In this document: piece by piece, positions 1 to 23,456 of the stretch
Layout of the letters: every line of letters starts with the position of its first letter
Position numbering within the stretch: the first letter of the stretch is position 1
Origin: Caenorhabditis elegans
Taxonomy: Eukaryota > Nematoda > Chromadorea > Rhabditida > Rhabditidae
Length of the DNA: 64,000 nt
Assembly (NCBI RefSeq): GCF_000002985.6
Contig: NC_003282.8
Span: 496,001 to 560,000, forward strand
Reading direction: 5' to 3'
The notes under the pieces: model-generated
What the model was told of the DNA's origin: nothing
Database searches by the model: none
The model's input: the letters and a program-made list of their open reading frames with translations, nothing else
Translations under genes and position numbers: made by a program

Positions 1-1040
1 AAATGAAAATTTGGAAAATAGTCAGTGGGGAGTTTCCCAAAAAGAGTCCTATTTTTTTGGAAGGTTCGGGACGGTTTTATCAAAACTTTGACTAAAAATT
101 TTGAATTATCTGGAAAATTTTTTGGAGTAACTTTTTATGTTATTTGGACATGTTACATTATTATGTGTGTTTAAATTTTTAACGGTAAAAAATTCAACTA
201 AAATTAACAAATATCATGTTTCAAAAGACCAACAATTTTTTTTGTTGATATTTTTAAATGTCCAGCCAAAGTAGTTGGCGAATTGGAAAAATTTTAAAAA
301 AATTGAATTTATTTTTTGAAAAACTTGAAACAATGTAAAAACTTTATTCGTACTTTGATTAGCATTGTACATACAATGCTAATCAAAGTACGAATACTTT
401 TTTTAAAAAAGTTCTGACCAAAATTCTGAACTTATGAGTTGCGTAAACTTGGTAAATACCACTTTTTGACATTGAAAATATTTCAAAAAGTTTTGAGAAG
501 TTTTAATAAGACATTATACGAATGGTGTTTAACAAATTTTGCACTGACGCTACTACAACTTTAAGACTGATATTTGGATATTTCAAAACGTTCCGAGAAA
601 TGTAAATAAGGCCTATTTGGGAGAAATAACCATATAAAATTACAACGCAACAACAATTAATTAACATTTAAACAAAAAAAACATGCTTTCAAATAATAAA
701 ATACAATAAAAATTCTTAAAACTATCGTATTTCCATTATTCCTACTGTTCTCCGACTAGTTCGCTTTGAAATAGTACAACTCGGTTCATTGTTGAAATAT
801 CAAGTAAAAATTAAATTCAAATTATAGAAAAAGGCCTAATAAAAATCTTTTCAGTGGTCAGTTTTTGAAAAAAAACAAACGATAAAAAAAATATTAGGTA
901 TCAAAGTTGAAGAGGAAATATGTTGCATTTCTTCAAGGGATAAAATACAATAAACGATAGTAAAAATGCTACTAAACGATCTAAAGAAAATCATTAATTT
1001 TTTTGCAATTCCTTGACGAGTCGGAGAGACCAAGTGTCCA
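1..1040. other. AT-rich intergenic DNA
   Basis: No open frame with coding character or splice support is visible here. The stretch contains a perfect hairpin at 345-396 and a sequence near 530-550 (CACTGACGCTACTAC) resembling the end of the MITE family found intact at 33751 and 48533, so it may be a decayed member of that family. Confidence 0.5.
345..396. repeat. Perfect 25-bp-arm hairpin
   Basis: Bases 345-369 and 372-396 are exact reverse complements around a 2-base centre (CA). The loop is too small for a usual microRNA precursor. A recent palindromic duplication or the core of a repeat element is likelier. Confidence 0.85.
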
Positions 1041-1319
1041 AGCACCCCTAATGCAGTCCCTCCTGTTCTCCGCAGACTACACTGTCGTCCTTCCTGGTGT
1101 TTCCCAAGCCCCTCCCATCTGGTCTCTCAAAGTGTGCTGGATGTTCTGAACAGTTGAGAAAACTGGACGCGATCTTACTAATTTCGATGCCGATCATTTG
1201 GTAAACCAAGTCATAACAGTCTTGATGTATGCTTACTGTGTGATCAACAAAGATCACTTCCAAATTGAAATTAAGACAGTGACAAAAAGATAGTTGGAGA
1301 GACGGAGGGGTAAAAGATT

Positions 1320-1436
1320 AAGCCTAAGCTTAAGCCTAAGCCAAAGCCTAAGCCTAAGCCAAAGCCTAAACCTAAGCCTAAGCCTACGCCTAAGCTTAAG
1401 CCTAAGCCGTAGCCTACGCTTAAGCTCAGCATGTTA
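1320..1436 (-). repeat. Degenerate interstitial telomere repeat
   Basis: The plus strand reads GCCTAA repeatedly with variants such as GCTTAA and GCCAAA. This is the nematode telomere unit TTAGGC on the minus strand. Confidence 0.85.
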
Positions 1437-4132
1437 AACTATAAAAAAAACAACAACAAAAAAAATTTTATAATAGGCAGTGACATCAGGCGACCAAGCC
1501 TAAGCATATGCCTGAGTCTGAGCTTAGCATGCTAAACTTTTAAAACTTTCAGATTTGTTCAGCCAGCCCAAAGCGTTCCCAAAAATGTTCTGGATCTTTT
1601 CATCTTTCCGTACTCCGTGTCTGCGTCTCTCGCTCTTTTCGCATCTCTCCTAACCGTGTTTTGTAGTCTCTGGTAGTGGTGTTCGAAAATTATGGACCTG
1701 ATCATTTGGCACATACATCAAGACTGTTTTTGGGTTGTGATCAGGCAACTGGTGTCTTGCACAAATCATACGGAATTGTCACCAAATAGGCAAATAGAAC
1801 GGAGCCACGAGTGCACTCAGACCAAACTTGATACAGTGTCGCTCAGCAGTGATGTACGTTTCAAAATTATCATGAATTGAATGACCTGAAAACCTGAAAA
1901 TTCTATAAAATTCTAGAGTTTCCGTTATGCTGAAACTTTGAATACTTCGTAATTCCGTAGAGACTAGAGTCTCGCCCGCCGTTTCCCTCTCCGCCCATGA
2001 TTTTCAAAAGTGTGCTGGTTCTATTGAACAGGAGAAAAATGGTCGTGTTCTTGTGAATTTTAAAACGGATCTTTTAGTAGCACAGAGTACACTTTCAAGC
2101 ACTAGACTCTTCTTGTGTCACCGCGCCTCTTACGCTTCAAAATGGGCTAGATGTTTTGAAATGAACGAGAACTTTTGAAGACCACTCCTCTACCACTACA
2201 AAACACGGTTTCGACATGGAGGAGAGATAGGAAAAGATTGGTACACGCAGACGTAGAGTTATCTAGATCATTTCTAAGAATGGAACGGATCTTTTGAATA
2301 GGTTGGAAGTGATCTAAGACTGGAATTGATGTTAGTTGGTGGTGATCTTAAATTGGAATTGATGTAAAAATGGGCATAATCCAATTACGTGTTTTTATTA
2401 AATTGAATAGAAAACCTGTAACAAAATATTTTCAGTCTAAGAAGTTGAAGTTCTTGTGGATATACTTTCAAGTGCAGAGCCCTGAAAAAATTTTTAAGAT
2501 TCTTTAAGGTTTTTCCTAAAAACAGACAACTTCTCAAGGAGTCATGGTAGACAAACGATGCACAGGTATATATCAAGCTCAGAAGTTTTACACAAAACTG
2601 GCTACAATTGGATCACGGTTTTTGCGAGAAACATAGACTAGACTCATTTTCAACTCCCACTATACCTTTCCAAAGTGGGCTGGATACTTTGAACTAGTGA
2701 AAATATGATCTAGAACTGATGAATTTTGTGCTTGAACATTTGGTGAAGCAATCGAAAACATCTCTTCTTATGTACAATAATGAGTATTTGCAGACGACTA
2801 TGAAGCTACAAAGCTATTACGAAATTTGCGAGAGCTTTGCAGCCACAGTTTTTTTTTGCAGACTGCACATAGTTTAACCTACTGTTCAATGTTCGTGGCT
2901 GAACTATTGAACAGTCCCTTCGTCGACTACAAAACACGATATGGTTAGTCATCTGTGACTGACTCTCAGACTCCGCCCGAACAGTTGAAAATGGGCTAGA
3001 TGTCTTGAACTGAAGGAAAATGAACGCGTTCTTAGGAGTTTTGAGATAGATCAGTTGGTAAAGCTACAAAACATGGTTTGGGCACGGTATTGGAAATACT
3101 AGAAAACGAGACGCAACCAGCTGGTGAAGTTATCGATATCACTCCATAGAATGGAAAAGTCTTTTGAAAAAGTTGGAAGTGATCGAAGACTGGAATTGAT
3201 GTCGATTAGAGGGGACCTACAGCTTCATTGTCAAGCGAAAAATTCTCCGAAACAATATGGGTTTGCCATCTTGAGTGTGAGCTTTATGATCAAGCTCAAA
3301 AGTTTTGCACATCGATTACAATTAGCTACAAAAAAAACGGTTTTGACAGTGATGAAAGAGACTAGACTCTTCAGCTTCGCTCATACCTTTCCAAAGTGAT
3401 CTGAATGTTTTGAACTAGAGAGAATATGATCTAGAACTGATGAATTGTGTGCTTGAACATTTGGTAAGCCAGTGAAAACCATCCTTGATGTATTCTTGGG
3501 GTGTAATGACGAGTAATGACTAGTAAAAAAGGCTACGAAGCTACAAAGCTATTACTGATCAATGTTCATGACTCAACTACTGAACAGGTCCTGCAGGGGG
3601 CTAGCTACAAAATACGATATGGATAAGAATCAGGCATGACTCTGAGACTCCGACCGAACAGTTAAAAACGGGCTAGATGTCTTGAACTCAAGGAAAATGG
3701 ACGCGTTCTCAGGTGTTTTGTGATAGATCAGTTGGTAAAACTACAAAACATGGTTTGAGCACGGTATTGTAGACACAGACTGTTGGTGAAGTTATCTAGA
3801 TCTGAGAATGGAACGGATCTTTTGAATAAGTTGAAAGTGATCTAAGACTGGGATTGATGTTGGCTAAAGGTGATCTATGAAATTTCAAGAAAAACAGATA
3901 TCGTAGGCCTATCTCATTCATTAATTCAATTTTGCTAAAGTGAGATATCCGATTTGGAATGCGAAATGAGCAAAGTTTGTTTTAGATTTACAAAAACTGA
4001 TGCGTTTTCAACCAAATTCACAATCTGCTCGTAGCTTTTGGATTTGTTAAGAATATTGTTACATGTTCAATTTGAGGTTTTTTCGTTATTAGATTAACAA
4101 TATTAGAACTACAAATTGTATTTATTCCAATA

Positions 4133-4522
4133 TACCGTATTTCCTCTATTAGTCAGGCACCTCTATTAGTTTTGCACCTCTTATAGTTTTGCACCCCTTC
4201 ATTTGTTCCCTAATTTTAGGAATTTAAAATTTGCATAATAAAATCGTTCTAAAAATTAGGTAAACTATGACAGACTTGGTATAACAAGTCAAAATTGGCA
4301 AAATATGAGTACAATTCGAACAATTTTTGCGTATCAGTCGTAAAATTCGTTCATTTTGGTTCATAAGTTGTCATTGAAATTGATGATATTATGCCATAAT
4401 TTAATGGAAAACATGAGAAAAAACCTGTTCGAAAATTAGTTTTGCACCCTCTATTAGTTTTGCATCAAATTAGGTGTCCAAAAATTATTTTTGCATGCCT
4501 TACTAATAGAGGAAATACGGTA
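4133..4522. mobile_element. MITE with TACCGTATTTCC inverted ends
   Basis: The left end reads TACCGTATTTCCTCTATTAG and the right end is its reverse complement (CTAATAGAGGAAATACGGTA). TA dinucleotides flank the ends. The body is about 390 bases, noncoding, with internal copies of CTATTAGTTTTGCACC. A relative with the same ends lies at 57522-57739. The TA target suggests a Tc1/mariner-type origin, which is an inference. Confidence 0.75.
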
Positions 4523-4918
4523 TTCGGGAACCAGTTTTCCGTCGTGATTGCGGGCTGAACTGTTGAACTTTACTTGCAAAATACACCGCTGGCTACAAAA
4601 CACGGTATCCCGGATTGTCCGCCCATCAATTCCAAATGTGTGCTTGTTCTGTTGAACTGACGAAAAATTGAACGCGTTCTTTTGAATATGGAGTAGATCA
4701 TTTGGTAATCTATGCTAATACAGTGCTGATGTATGGATGTCACTACAAATGATACAGTGGTGTTGAAAACTAGACTCTCGTCGTGTCGCGAAACTGTTCT
4801 AGTACTGTTGAATTGAAGAACAGTGGACGCGTTCTTGTAGGTTATGAGATGGATCATTTGGTAACAACCATGATGAGTGCTGTTTCTTTTTTGTATGATT
4901 AAATGAAGACATCACGGA

Positions 4919-5350
4919 TCAGTTAATAAAAAGTTGTCTGAATTTGTTAAAAACGGGTAATTCATATATGCAAAATTCAGAAAATCTAGATTTAACCCAT
5001 CAAAAACTATTTAAAATGTGGCAAAATTGGTCAATTTTTTGTAAAAATTAACTATTTTGAAACTCCTCTAAAGTAAAATGGTTAATTTTGTAGTTAGAGG
5101 ACTCAAAATTTACTTTAAAAAAAACCTTTAAAAAGTTGTCATTTTTCAACTATCAAAGGTTTTCTAAAATTTCAAAAAAAAAAAAAAATTTTGTTGCCCA
5201 AAAAAAAGAACAGTCTTAGATGACTGAAAAAAATTGGGCAAAAATAAAAAGTTGTCTAAATTTGTTGAAAACGAGTAATTCATATATGCTGAATTCAGAA
5301 AATCTAGGTTTAACTGTTAAAGAAGTTGATACTTTTTGGTTAACTCTGTG
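4919..5350. repeat. Dispersed repeat, two partial copies
   Basis: A block beginning near 4925 (AAAAGTTGTCTGAATTTGTT, then GGTAATTCATATATGC and CAGAAAATCTAG) is repeated from about 5249 and again from about 8147. The copies are diverged and noncoding. Confidence 0.7.
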
Positions 5351-5797
5351 AAGCATTCTGTTAAGTTCCATATTTTTTCAGACTGTAAGAGAGTATAAAG
5401 TAAACCAGACATACTAAATTCAGCAGTCTCCTGAAAGTTTTTTTCGAAGTTTTCGGTCCATATCAGATGAGGTTTTCTTTTTTCCTGAGTTGCAAAACAA
5501 TATAATCAAAACCAAGTTTTTTCTGGTCCAACTGCAAGCATAAACAAATTTACTATATGTTTATTTTTGACGATTGACTTCATAGTTCCAAAACATTAGT
5601 TTCAAAAAATTCCTACAAAACACGACTCGGATAACCATCCAAGACTTCTAAAAGTTATCAGGAAGTTGAAGTAAAGCTAGGCATAAGATAACTATTAGTC
5701 ATTGTTAAATACATGCATAGTAACCTGGTATAGTCTAGCATAGTGAGTATAATATAAATTGCCTATCCTCTAACAACTACTTATCACAAGTTCAAAC

Positions 5798-6299
5798 GTT
5801 CAGATCAGGGGTGTGCGGCAAATTTGCCGAATTTGCCGTTTGCCGAGCTCGGCAAATTTGCCGAATTTGCCGAGCACGGCAAATTTCAAAAAAGTAGATT
5901 TGCCGAATTTGCCGAGCTCGGCAAATTTCGAAATTTGCCGCACACGTCAAAAATTTGACAGTACAATTTTGACTAAAACTGTTGATTTTTTCGCCAAAAG
6001 TTTAGTAAAATGACAACAAATTGAGTTATTTTGATGTTTAAGCAGACACACTACACCTAACTTGTTCAGAAACCAGAGGTGTGTTAAGAATTCAGTAGTT
6101 TTGGTGCTCCAAAAAATATCAAAAAATATATAATTTTTCCGAGTTTGTTAAGCACGGCAAATTTGCCGAATTTGCCGAATTTGCCGAGCTCGGCAAATTT
6201 GCCGAATTTGCCGTGCTCGGCAAATATTGGAAAAATAGATTTGCCGAATTTGCCGAGCTCGGCAAATTTTGAGATTTGCCGCACACCCCTGGTTCAGAT
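5798..6299. mobile_element. hAT-type MITE with 8-bp target duplication
   Basis: The element spans 5806-6291. It starts CAGGGGTGTGCGGCAAAT and ends ATTTGCCGCACACCCCTG. The 8-base sequence GTTCAGAT lies directly outside both ends (5798-5805 and 6292-6299), an exact target duplication of the length hAT elements make. The interior is built from repeated AATTTGCCG and GAGCTCGGCAAAT palindromes and has no transposase gene. Confidence 0.9.
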
Positions 6300-6377
6300 G
6301 TTCATAAACAATAGTTTTTCTATAGCTGAAAATAATTTATCACACATACCAAAGCAAAGTTGCCTTGGAGATCTATT

Positions 6378-7697
6378 CTACTCGGCAGTTCGCTACTCCT
6401 GGGGCGCGCACGTTTTGCGCCTGGCGCGCGATAATAAGGGAGTCCGTCTGGCGCGCGCACCTGAAGCGCAAAGGGCGCGCTCGAGGCGCGCATCGTATGC
6501 GCACTGAATGCGAATTGAGTCTGGCAAGAACGAAGCAGGAACCAGAAAATAAAATAAACGTGCTTTTTTCTGAACTTTATATACTAATAACTATGTAATC
6601 AAGAGTATGAATGTGTAATCGTTCAAAATGGAACATTTATTGGCTTGAGGTTGCAGTTGTCAAATGGGACACAATTAATAGGAAACGTATGGTGATATGT
6701 TTGTGTATATATTGATCCGTATATAGAAAGTATCGGTATATAGGCACTTTATAGTTGTTTTAACTTCCCAATCCTCAAATTCACGTAGAAAAAACATAAT
6801 CCTCACATCGTCGACGCTCTGTGCGCGGATCGTCCACGCTCTGTACGCGCCCCGTGCGTGATCCGTGCGCGCATCCTCCGCAGATCGCGGCCGCGGCCGA
6901 GATTTCAACTCTGCCAAATTTTTCAAGCTGTGTTTTTTCAGTTTTTTTTTCGACTTTACACATTTTCTTTATTTTTTATTAAATTTCAATTAAATAATAA
7001 TGAAAAAATTTGCAGAAAGTGCATAAATGCTGAGACGAATCACATCTTCAGAGGATTTAAACGAATTAGTTCATCGGTAAGATTATAAAAACGATTTCCT
7101 CGAAATGAGTAATAATTTGATAACAACCAGGTCTTTGACCTCTTTTATACATAGCAATTATTTATAAACATAATTTGATATTTTCAGAAAAGCAGCAAAG
7201 GTATGGAGATGAATTGGATTCACCACCTCCGCACGGCCTATGCACGAGGGGCCTCTGAAAAGAAGATTTTCGGAGTTGTTTAATTTCCCTGATTCCTGTA
7301 AGTTTTTTTTTTCTTTTTCAAATGAACATGAAAAATGTTTCAATGAGTGAAATTAACTTTTTTATTTTTCAGATCCATCAAAAGAACTTCAGGAACTCCA
7401 ACAAAGGAAGAAGAGAACTTGCTGCACAACGGAAAAATTTTTAATTTTGAAGTTTTTAAATTTTTAAAGCTTTTCACTATAATAAAGTTAAATCTAAATA
7501 TACTCAGTATTCCACATTGCCAATGTATTTGATAAAATAATGAAGGGATGGGGAACGAGCCGTGACAAAATTTGTATCAAATGCGCGGGGCGCGCGCAGA
7601 GAGTGCGCCGGGCGTTCGAGACATTATTACTAGCGCGCTCCGTCGGCGCGCCCGCTGCGAAACGTGCGCGCGCCAGGAGTAGCAAACTGCCGAGTAG
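6378..7697. mobile_element. GC-rich inverted-repeat element, 1.3 kb
   Basis: The left end CTACTCGGCAGTTCGCTACT is matched inverted at the right end, and similarity continues through GC-rich GGCGCGCG-type sequence for roughly 100 bases each side. No clear target duplication is visible. The interior has a GC-rich block (6805-6900) and splice-like sites: an acceptor at 7015, a donor after 7076, an acceptor at 7187, a donor near 7300 and an acceptor near 7371. Joining 7016-7076 to 7188-7283 leaves an open frame of about 50 codons but without a clear ATG. It could be a non-autonomous DNA transposon carrying a captured or noncoding transcript. Coding capacity is unproven. Confidence 0.65.
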
Positions 7698-8731
7698 TAA
7701 CATGTATATGTATCTCATATAACATGAGCACAGATTATGCAACGGGTAAACAAAGCTAGAAAAATCGAAGCTCAAACAAGTAATTGGAATAGAAGTCCGA
7801 TGTTCAAAAGCTTGTTACAAATGTTTTACTGCACCATAAAAATCTGATAAAAATGATGGTAAGTTTAACAATATTAGTAGATTGAGAAACTTCGGCTTTA
7901 AATTTTCATATGCATAGTTTTTAAAAATCATTTCGTTTTTGAGTTAGCATCCAAATTACAGTTCAACTCTACCACGGTCAAATTTGTTTAAAAGTTTTTT
8001 TCAGTTTTTTTCTACAAAATTCCCTAAAAATTCACTCAACAACACTAAAAATTGTTCTTTTTCAGAATATTGGTTTCGAAGAGTTTCAGAAAAACAATTT
8101 TTGACCAAAAAAAAGGATGGCTGAAAAAAAAAAGGAAAAAATAAATAAAAAGTTGTCTAAATTTGTTGAAAACTGGTAATTCAGGTATGCTGAATTCAGA
8201 AAATCTTGGTTTAACCCATCAAAAACTATTAAAAGGTACCAAAATTGGGCTATTTATGTTGTTAAAATTCACAATTTTGAAACTCCTCTAAAATGGTTAA
8301 TTTTGTTGTTAGAAGACTCAAAATTGATTTCCGAACACTAAAAAGTGTCCTTTTTCAATTTTTTAATGGTTTCGAACATTTTCAGAAAACATTTTTTCTG
8401 TCGAAAAAAGCCTTGGAACACCAGTATTACAGCATTATTACAAGTACGTTTGACCGATGTTTGTCTGCTAGGTACACATGCAAACAATTTTGAACCTACG
8501 AAGTAGACTGAAATTTATATAACACTGCCACTAAATTAACATCTTCATATCGAAATTTGTTACTAATAAATAGCAACCAACATCCAACTTCACTTTAGTC
8601 AATTCGTCATATTTCAATTTTCCATTACTCCGATTTCATATTTTGCAACCTCTAAAGCATAAACCACACCGAATACTACAAACTCTGCGTGTCTCAAACA
8701 AAAGCAAACTACACACTCATTGTGTCAATTC

Positions 8732-8762
<31 letters not shown>

Positions 8763-9068
8763 TTCGTCGATCAACAGAAAGTGGTCGAGATGTCTTCGCC
8801 TTTTGGAAGCGATCAGTTGGCCTTTTGGGGAAGCCTAGGAGTCTGGTGGAAATTGGAAAAAAACAGACGGAAAGGAACTCATGTTTGTTCAGTTGCCTAG
8901 GCAATTGCCTTCCTGGAAGAATCAATGTTCTCTTTTTTTTATTTCACCTGAAAATCTGAAAAAAAAACAAAAAACATAACACGATTTTTTTATTTATTTA
9001 TTTACAACTTTATTGATCACAAATAAATATACATTATGCACAGTATAATAAGCATCAGAATTAAGAGT
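7698..9068. other. Intergenic DNA with dispersed repeat
   Basis: Around 8147-8345 lies the third and longest copy of the repeat at 4919-5350. A CT dinucleotide tract occupies about 8731-8756. No supported gene is present. TTTATT at 9009-9014 is an AATAAA on the minus strand and fits the polyadenylation signal of the gene at 9069-10484. Confidence 0.55.
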
Positions 9069-10484
9069 TTATGGGGAGAACGAACGATGTCCATTATGAT
9101 GATGGTGATGGCAGTGACCGCCACGACGATGTGGAGGCCAGAATGGTGGTGGTGGTGGGCATGGTGGCCAGAATGGTGGAAAGTGATGATGTCCATGATG
9201 CGGTGGGAATGGACGGCATCCATGATGATGATGGTGGTGGTGGCCGTGACGAGATGGAGAACGTCCATCATGGTGATGATGGTGTGGTGGTCCGTGGTGT
9301 CCATGACGCCCTGGGCAGTGTGGTGGCCCGTGACGTCCTCCGTGCCCGTGTCCTCTAGGAGAGTGGGAACGGGATCCATGTCTTCCATGGCGTCCTGGAC
9401 AATGTGGTGGGCCGTGGCGTCCTCCGTGACCATGACGACCTCCTGGAGATCCGGAGCGGGATCCATGCCTTCCGTGGCCTCCATGACGACCTCCACGATG
9501 ATGCCCTGAGCCTCCGTGACCATGACGACCACCTGGAGATCCGGAGCGTGATCCATGTCCTCCGTGGCCTCCATGACCATGACGACCTCGTGGAGATCCG
9601 GAGCACGATCCATGCCTTCCGTGGCCTCCATGACGACCTCCACGATGATGCCCTGAGCCTCCGTGACCATGACGACCACCTGGAGATCCGGAGCGTGATC
9701 CATGTCCTCCGTGGCCTCCATGACCATGACGACCTCCTGGAGATCCAGAACGGGATCCATGGCGTCCACCGTGTCCACGACGTCCTCCCGGTGACCCCGA
9801 TCTTCCACGATGCTCAACACCTTCGGACTTTTGCTTCTTCAGCTGCTTCAACTCTTCTTTCTTTCCTTGCTTCTCGGGCTCCTCATGTCTTCCGGGAGAT
9901 CGTGATTCAGAAGATGATGATGACGAGCTGGATCCTGAGCGGCCACCACGTCCTCCACGTCTTCCACGAGATGGAGATCGGGAAGATCCAGAAGAAGAAG
10001 AGGAACTTCCAGAACGCTCACCTTTCTTCTTGCGATCATTTTCGTCATCGCTGCTTTCCGATCCTGACGAAGACGACTCGGATTCCGATCTTCCATGAGA
10101 CACCTTCGAGAATGAGGAGCTGCTGCTGCGACGATCATCCTCATCGTCTTCGCTCTTCAGATCCTTCTTCAGACCCTTCAGATCCTTCTCACCAGTTCCC
10201 TCAGCGTACAGCTTCACCACAAACCTCGAGAACTTGATCGCCTCCTTCAGATCCTCGGCTGTCTGCAGGAAAATCTGATCCTTCTCCCGATCGATCCAGA
10301 AAATGTTGGCAAAGTCGACCTTGAACTCGGCGAGCTTCTTCTTGAGCTTCTCGAGCAATCCGGCGACCTTCTCATACTTGATAGAGAATAGATGAGCCTG
10401 TTTCGAATCTTTAGCAGTAAGTTTGAAATAAACTTCGCGCCCCGGGCGCTCGCGGCGGTGGTGATGATGATGTCCGTGAGCCAT
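9069..10484 (-). CDS. PB1-like domain protein with RS and His/Gly repeats
   Basis: A single-exon frame of 471 codons on the minus strand. The first ATG of the longer open frame (10544) is unlikely because a TATA box lies inside it; the chosen start at 10484 (MAHGHHHHH) is about 45 bases downstream of TATA. Residues about 16-96 (REVYFKLTAKDSK ... FVVKLYAEGT) look like a PB1-type ubiquitin fold. Next come an acidic stretch (SEDDEDDR), Ser-rich and SR-rich segments to about residue 210, a Lys-rich linker, then about 230 residues of SRSGSPGGRHGHGG-type repeats ending in His/Pro-rich sequence. This looks like an intrinsically disordered tail on an oligomerising head. Function is not known to me. 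The repetitive DNA also leaves long open frames on other frames and the other strand, which I treat as shadows. An AATAAA sits at 9009-9014 on the minus strand. Confidence 0.85.
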   Translation of the reverse strand: MAHGHHHHHRRERPGREVYFKLTAKDSKQAHLFSIKYEKVAGLLEKLKKKLAEFKVDFANIFWIDREKDQIFLQTAEDLKEAIKFSRFVVKLYAEGTGEKDLKGLKKDLKSEDDEDDRRSSSSSFSKVSHGRSESESSSSGSESSDDENDRKKKGERSGSSSSSSGSSRSPSRGRRGGRGGRSGSSSSSSSSESRSPGRHEEPEKQGKKEELKQLKKQKSEGVEHRGRSGSPGGRRGHGGRHGSRSGSPGGRHGHGGHGGHGSRSGSPGGRHGHGGSGHHRGGRHGGHGRHGSCSGSPRGRHGHGGHGGHGSRSGSPGGRHGHGGSGHHRGGRHGGHGRHGSRSGSPGGRHGHGGRHGPPHCPGRHGRHGSRSHSPRGHGHGGRHGPPHCPGRHGHHGPPHHHHHDGRSPSRHGHHHHHHHGCRPFPPHHGHHHFPPFWPPCPPPPPFWPPHRRGGHCHHHHHNGHRSFSP

Positions 10485-10527
10485 CAGTAGCGACTCAATA
10501 TGACAAAATAACTGCATCCGCTCTCGC

Positions 10528-10536
10528 TTTTTATAC
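10528..10536 (-). promoter_or_regulatory. TATA box of the PB1-like gene
   Basis: The minus strand reads GTATAAAAAG here, followed about 45 bases later by ATG at 10484. This implies a short leader and decides against the upstream ATG at 10544. Confidence 0.7.
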
Positions 10537-10685
10537 TCGGCCACTTGTTTTTCGTGAGATCAGCGGCAAAATGGGTGGAGTCACTGTGAGAGTAAGACGG
10601 CTAGAGCAAATACGAGTTAGAGTTTTTGGCGCTGAACACTTGCGCAACCTCACTAGTGTAGTGGAGAAAGCACGTGTTTTTTTTT

Positions 10686-10698
10686 GGGGGGGGGGGGG
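10686..10698 (+). repeat. G13 homopolymer tract
   Basis: Thirteen consecutive G follow a T run. It lies between the pig-1 stop codon and the neighbouring gene's promoter, possibly in the pig-1 3' UTR. Confidence 0.9.
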
Positions 10699-11057
10699 AA
10701 AGGATTATTTGTGGCTGGCGGGAAAACAACTTTTGAAAGAGATCTTGATCATTCATACCAAAAAAAGGCGGGGTATCATTGGATAAGAAGAGCATACGAA
10801 ACAAAAACTTAAATTCGAGGGATTAGTAGAGAGGAGAGAGGAATATTCAAAAAATATTACACGATTGGGAAAAATTCGAAAAAAACAGTTTCGAAAACAA
10901 CTTGGAACAATAGAAAATAAGAATAATAATAATAAGAATAATGATAACGGGATTGATATTCTACACACACACACAAAAACCCAGGAAGACGAGAATTTGG
11001 GCGAAAATTAGGGGGAAAATTTAAGAAAAAGGAAAACAAGAATATTTATAATAGGAA

Positions 11058-23456
<12,399 letters not shown>

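Larger units (their letters stand above)
1047..4870. repeat. Diverged long-period repeat array
   Basis: Blocks recur through this region with heavy divergence. The phrase GATCATTTGGTA or close variants occurs near 1191, 1699, 4690 and 4850. A block with CCTTTCCAAAGTG and GATCTAGAACTGATGAATT occurs near 2665 and again near 3390. A block with AGACTGGAATTGATGT recurs near 2305, 3190 and 3846. The spacing of about 700-900 bases suggests an old tandem array that has decayed. No frame stays open for long, and I see no gene. Confidence 0.6.

Noticed and set aside
10485..10544. Upstream in-frame ATG extending the PB1-like protein by 20 residues
   Set aside because: The codons overlap a TATA box (GTATAAAAAG), so this stretch is promoter and leader.
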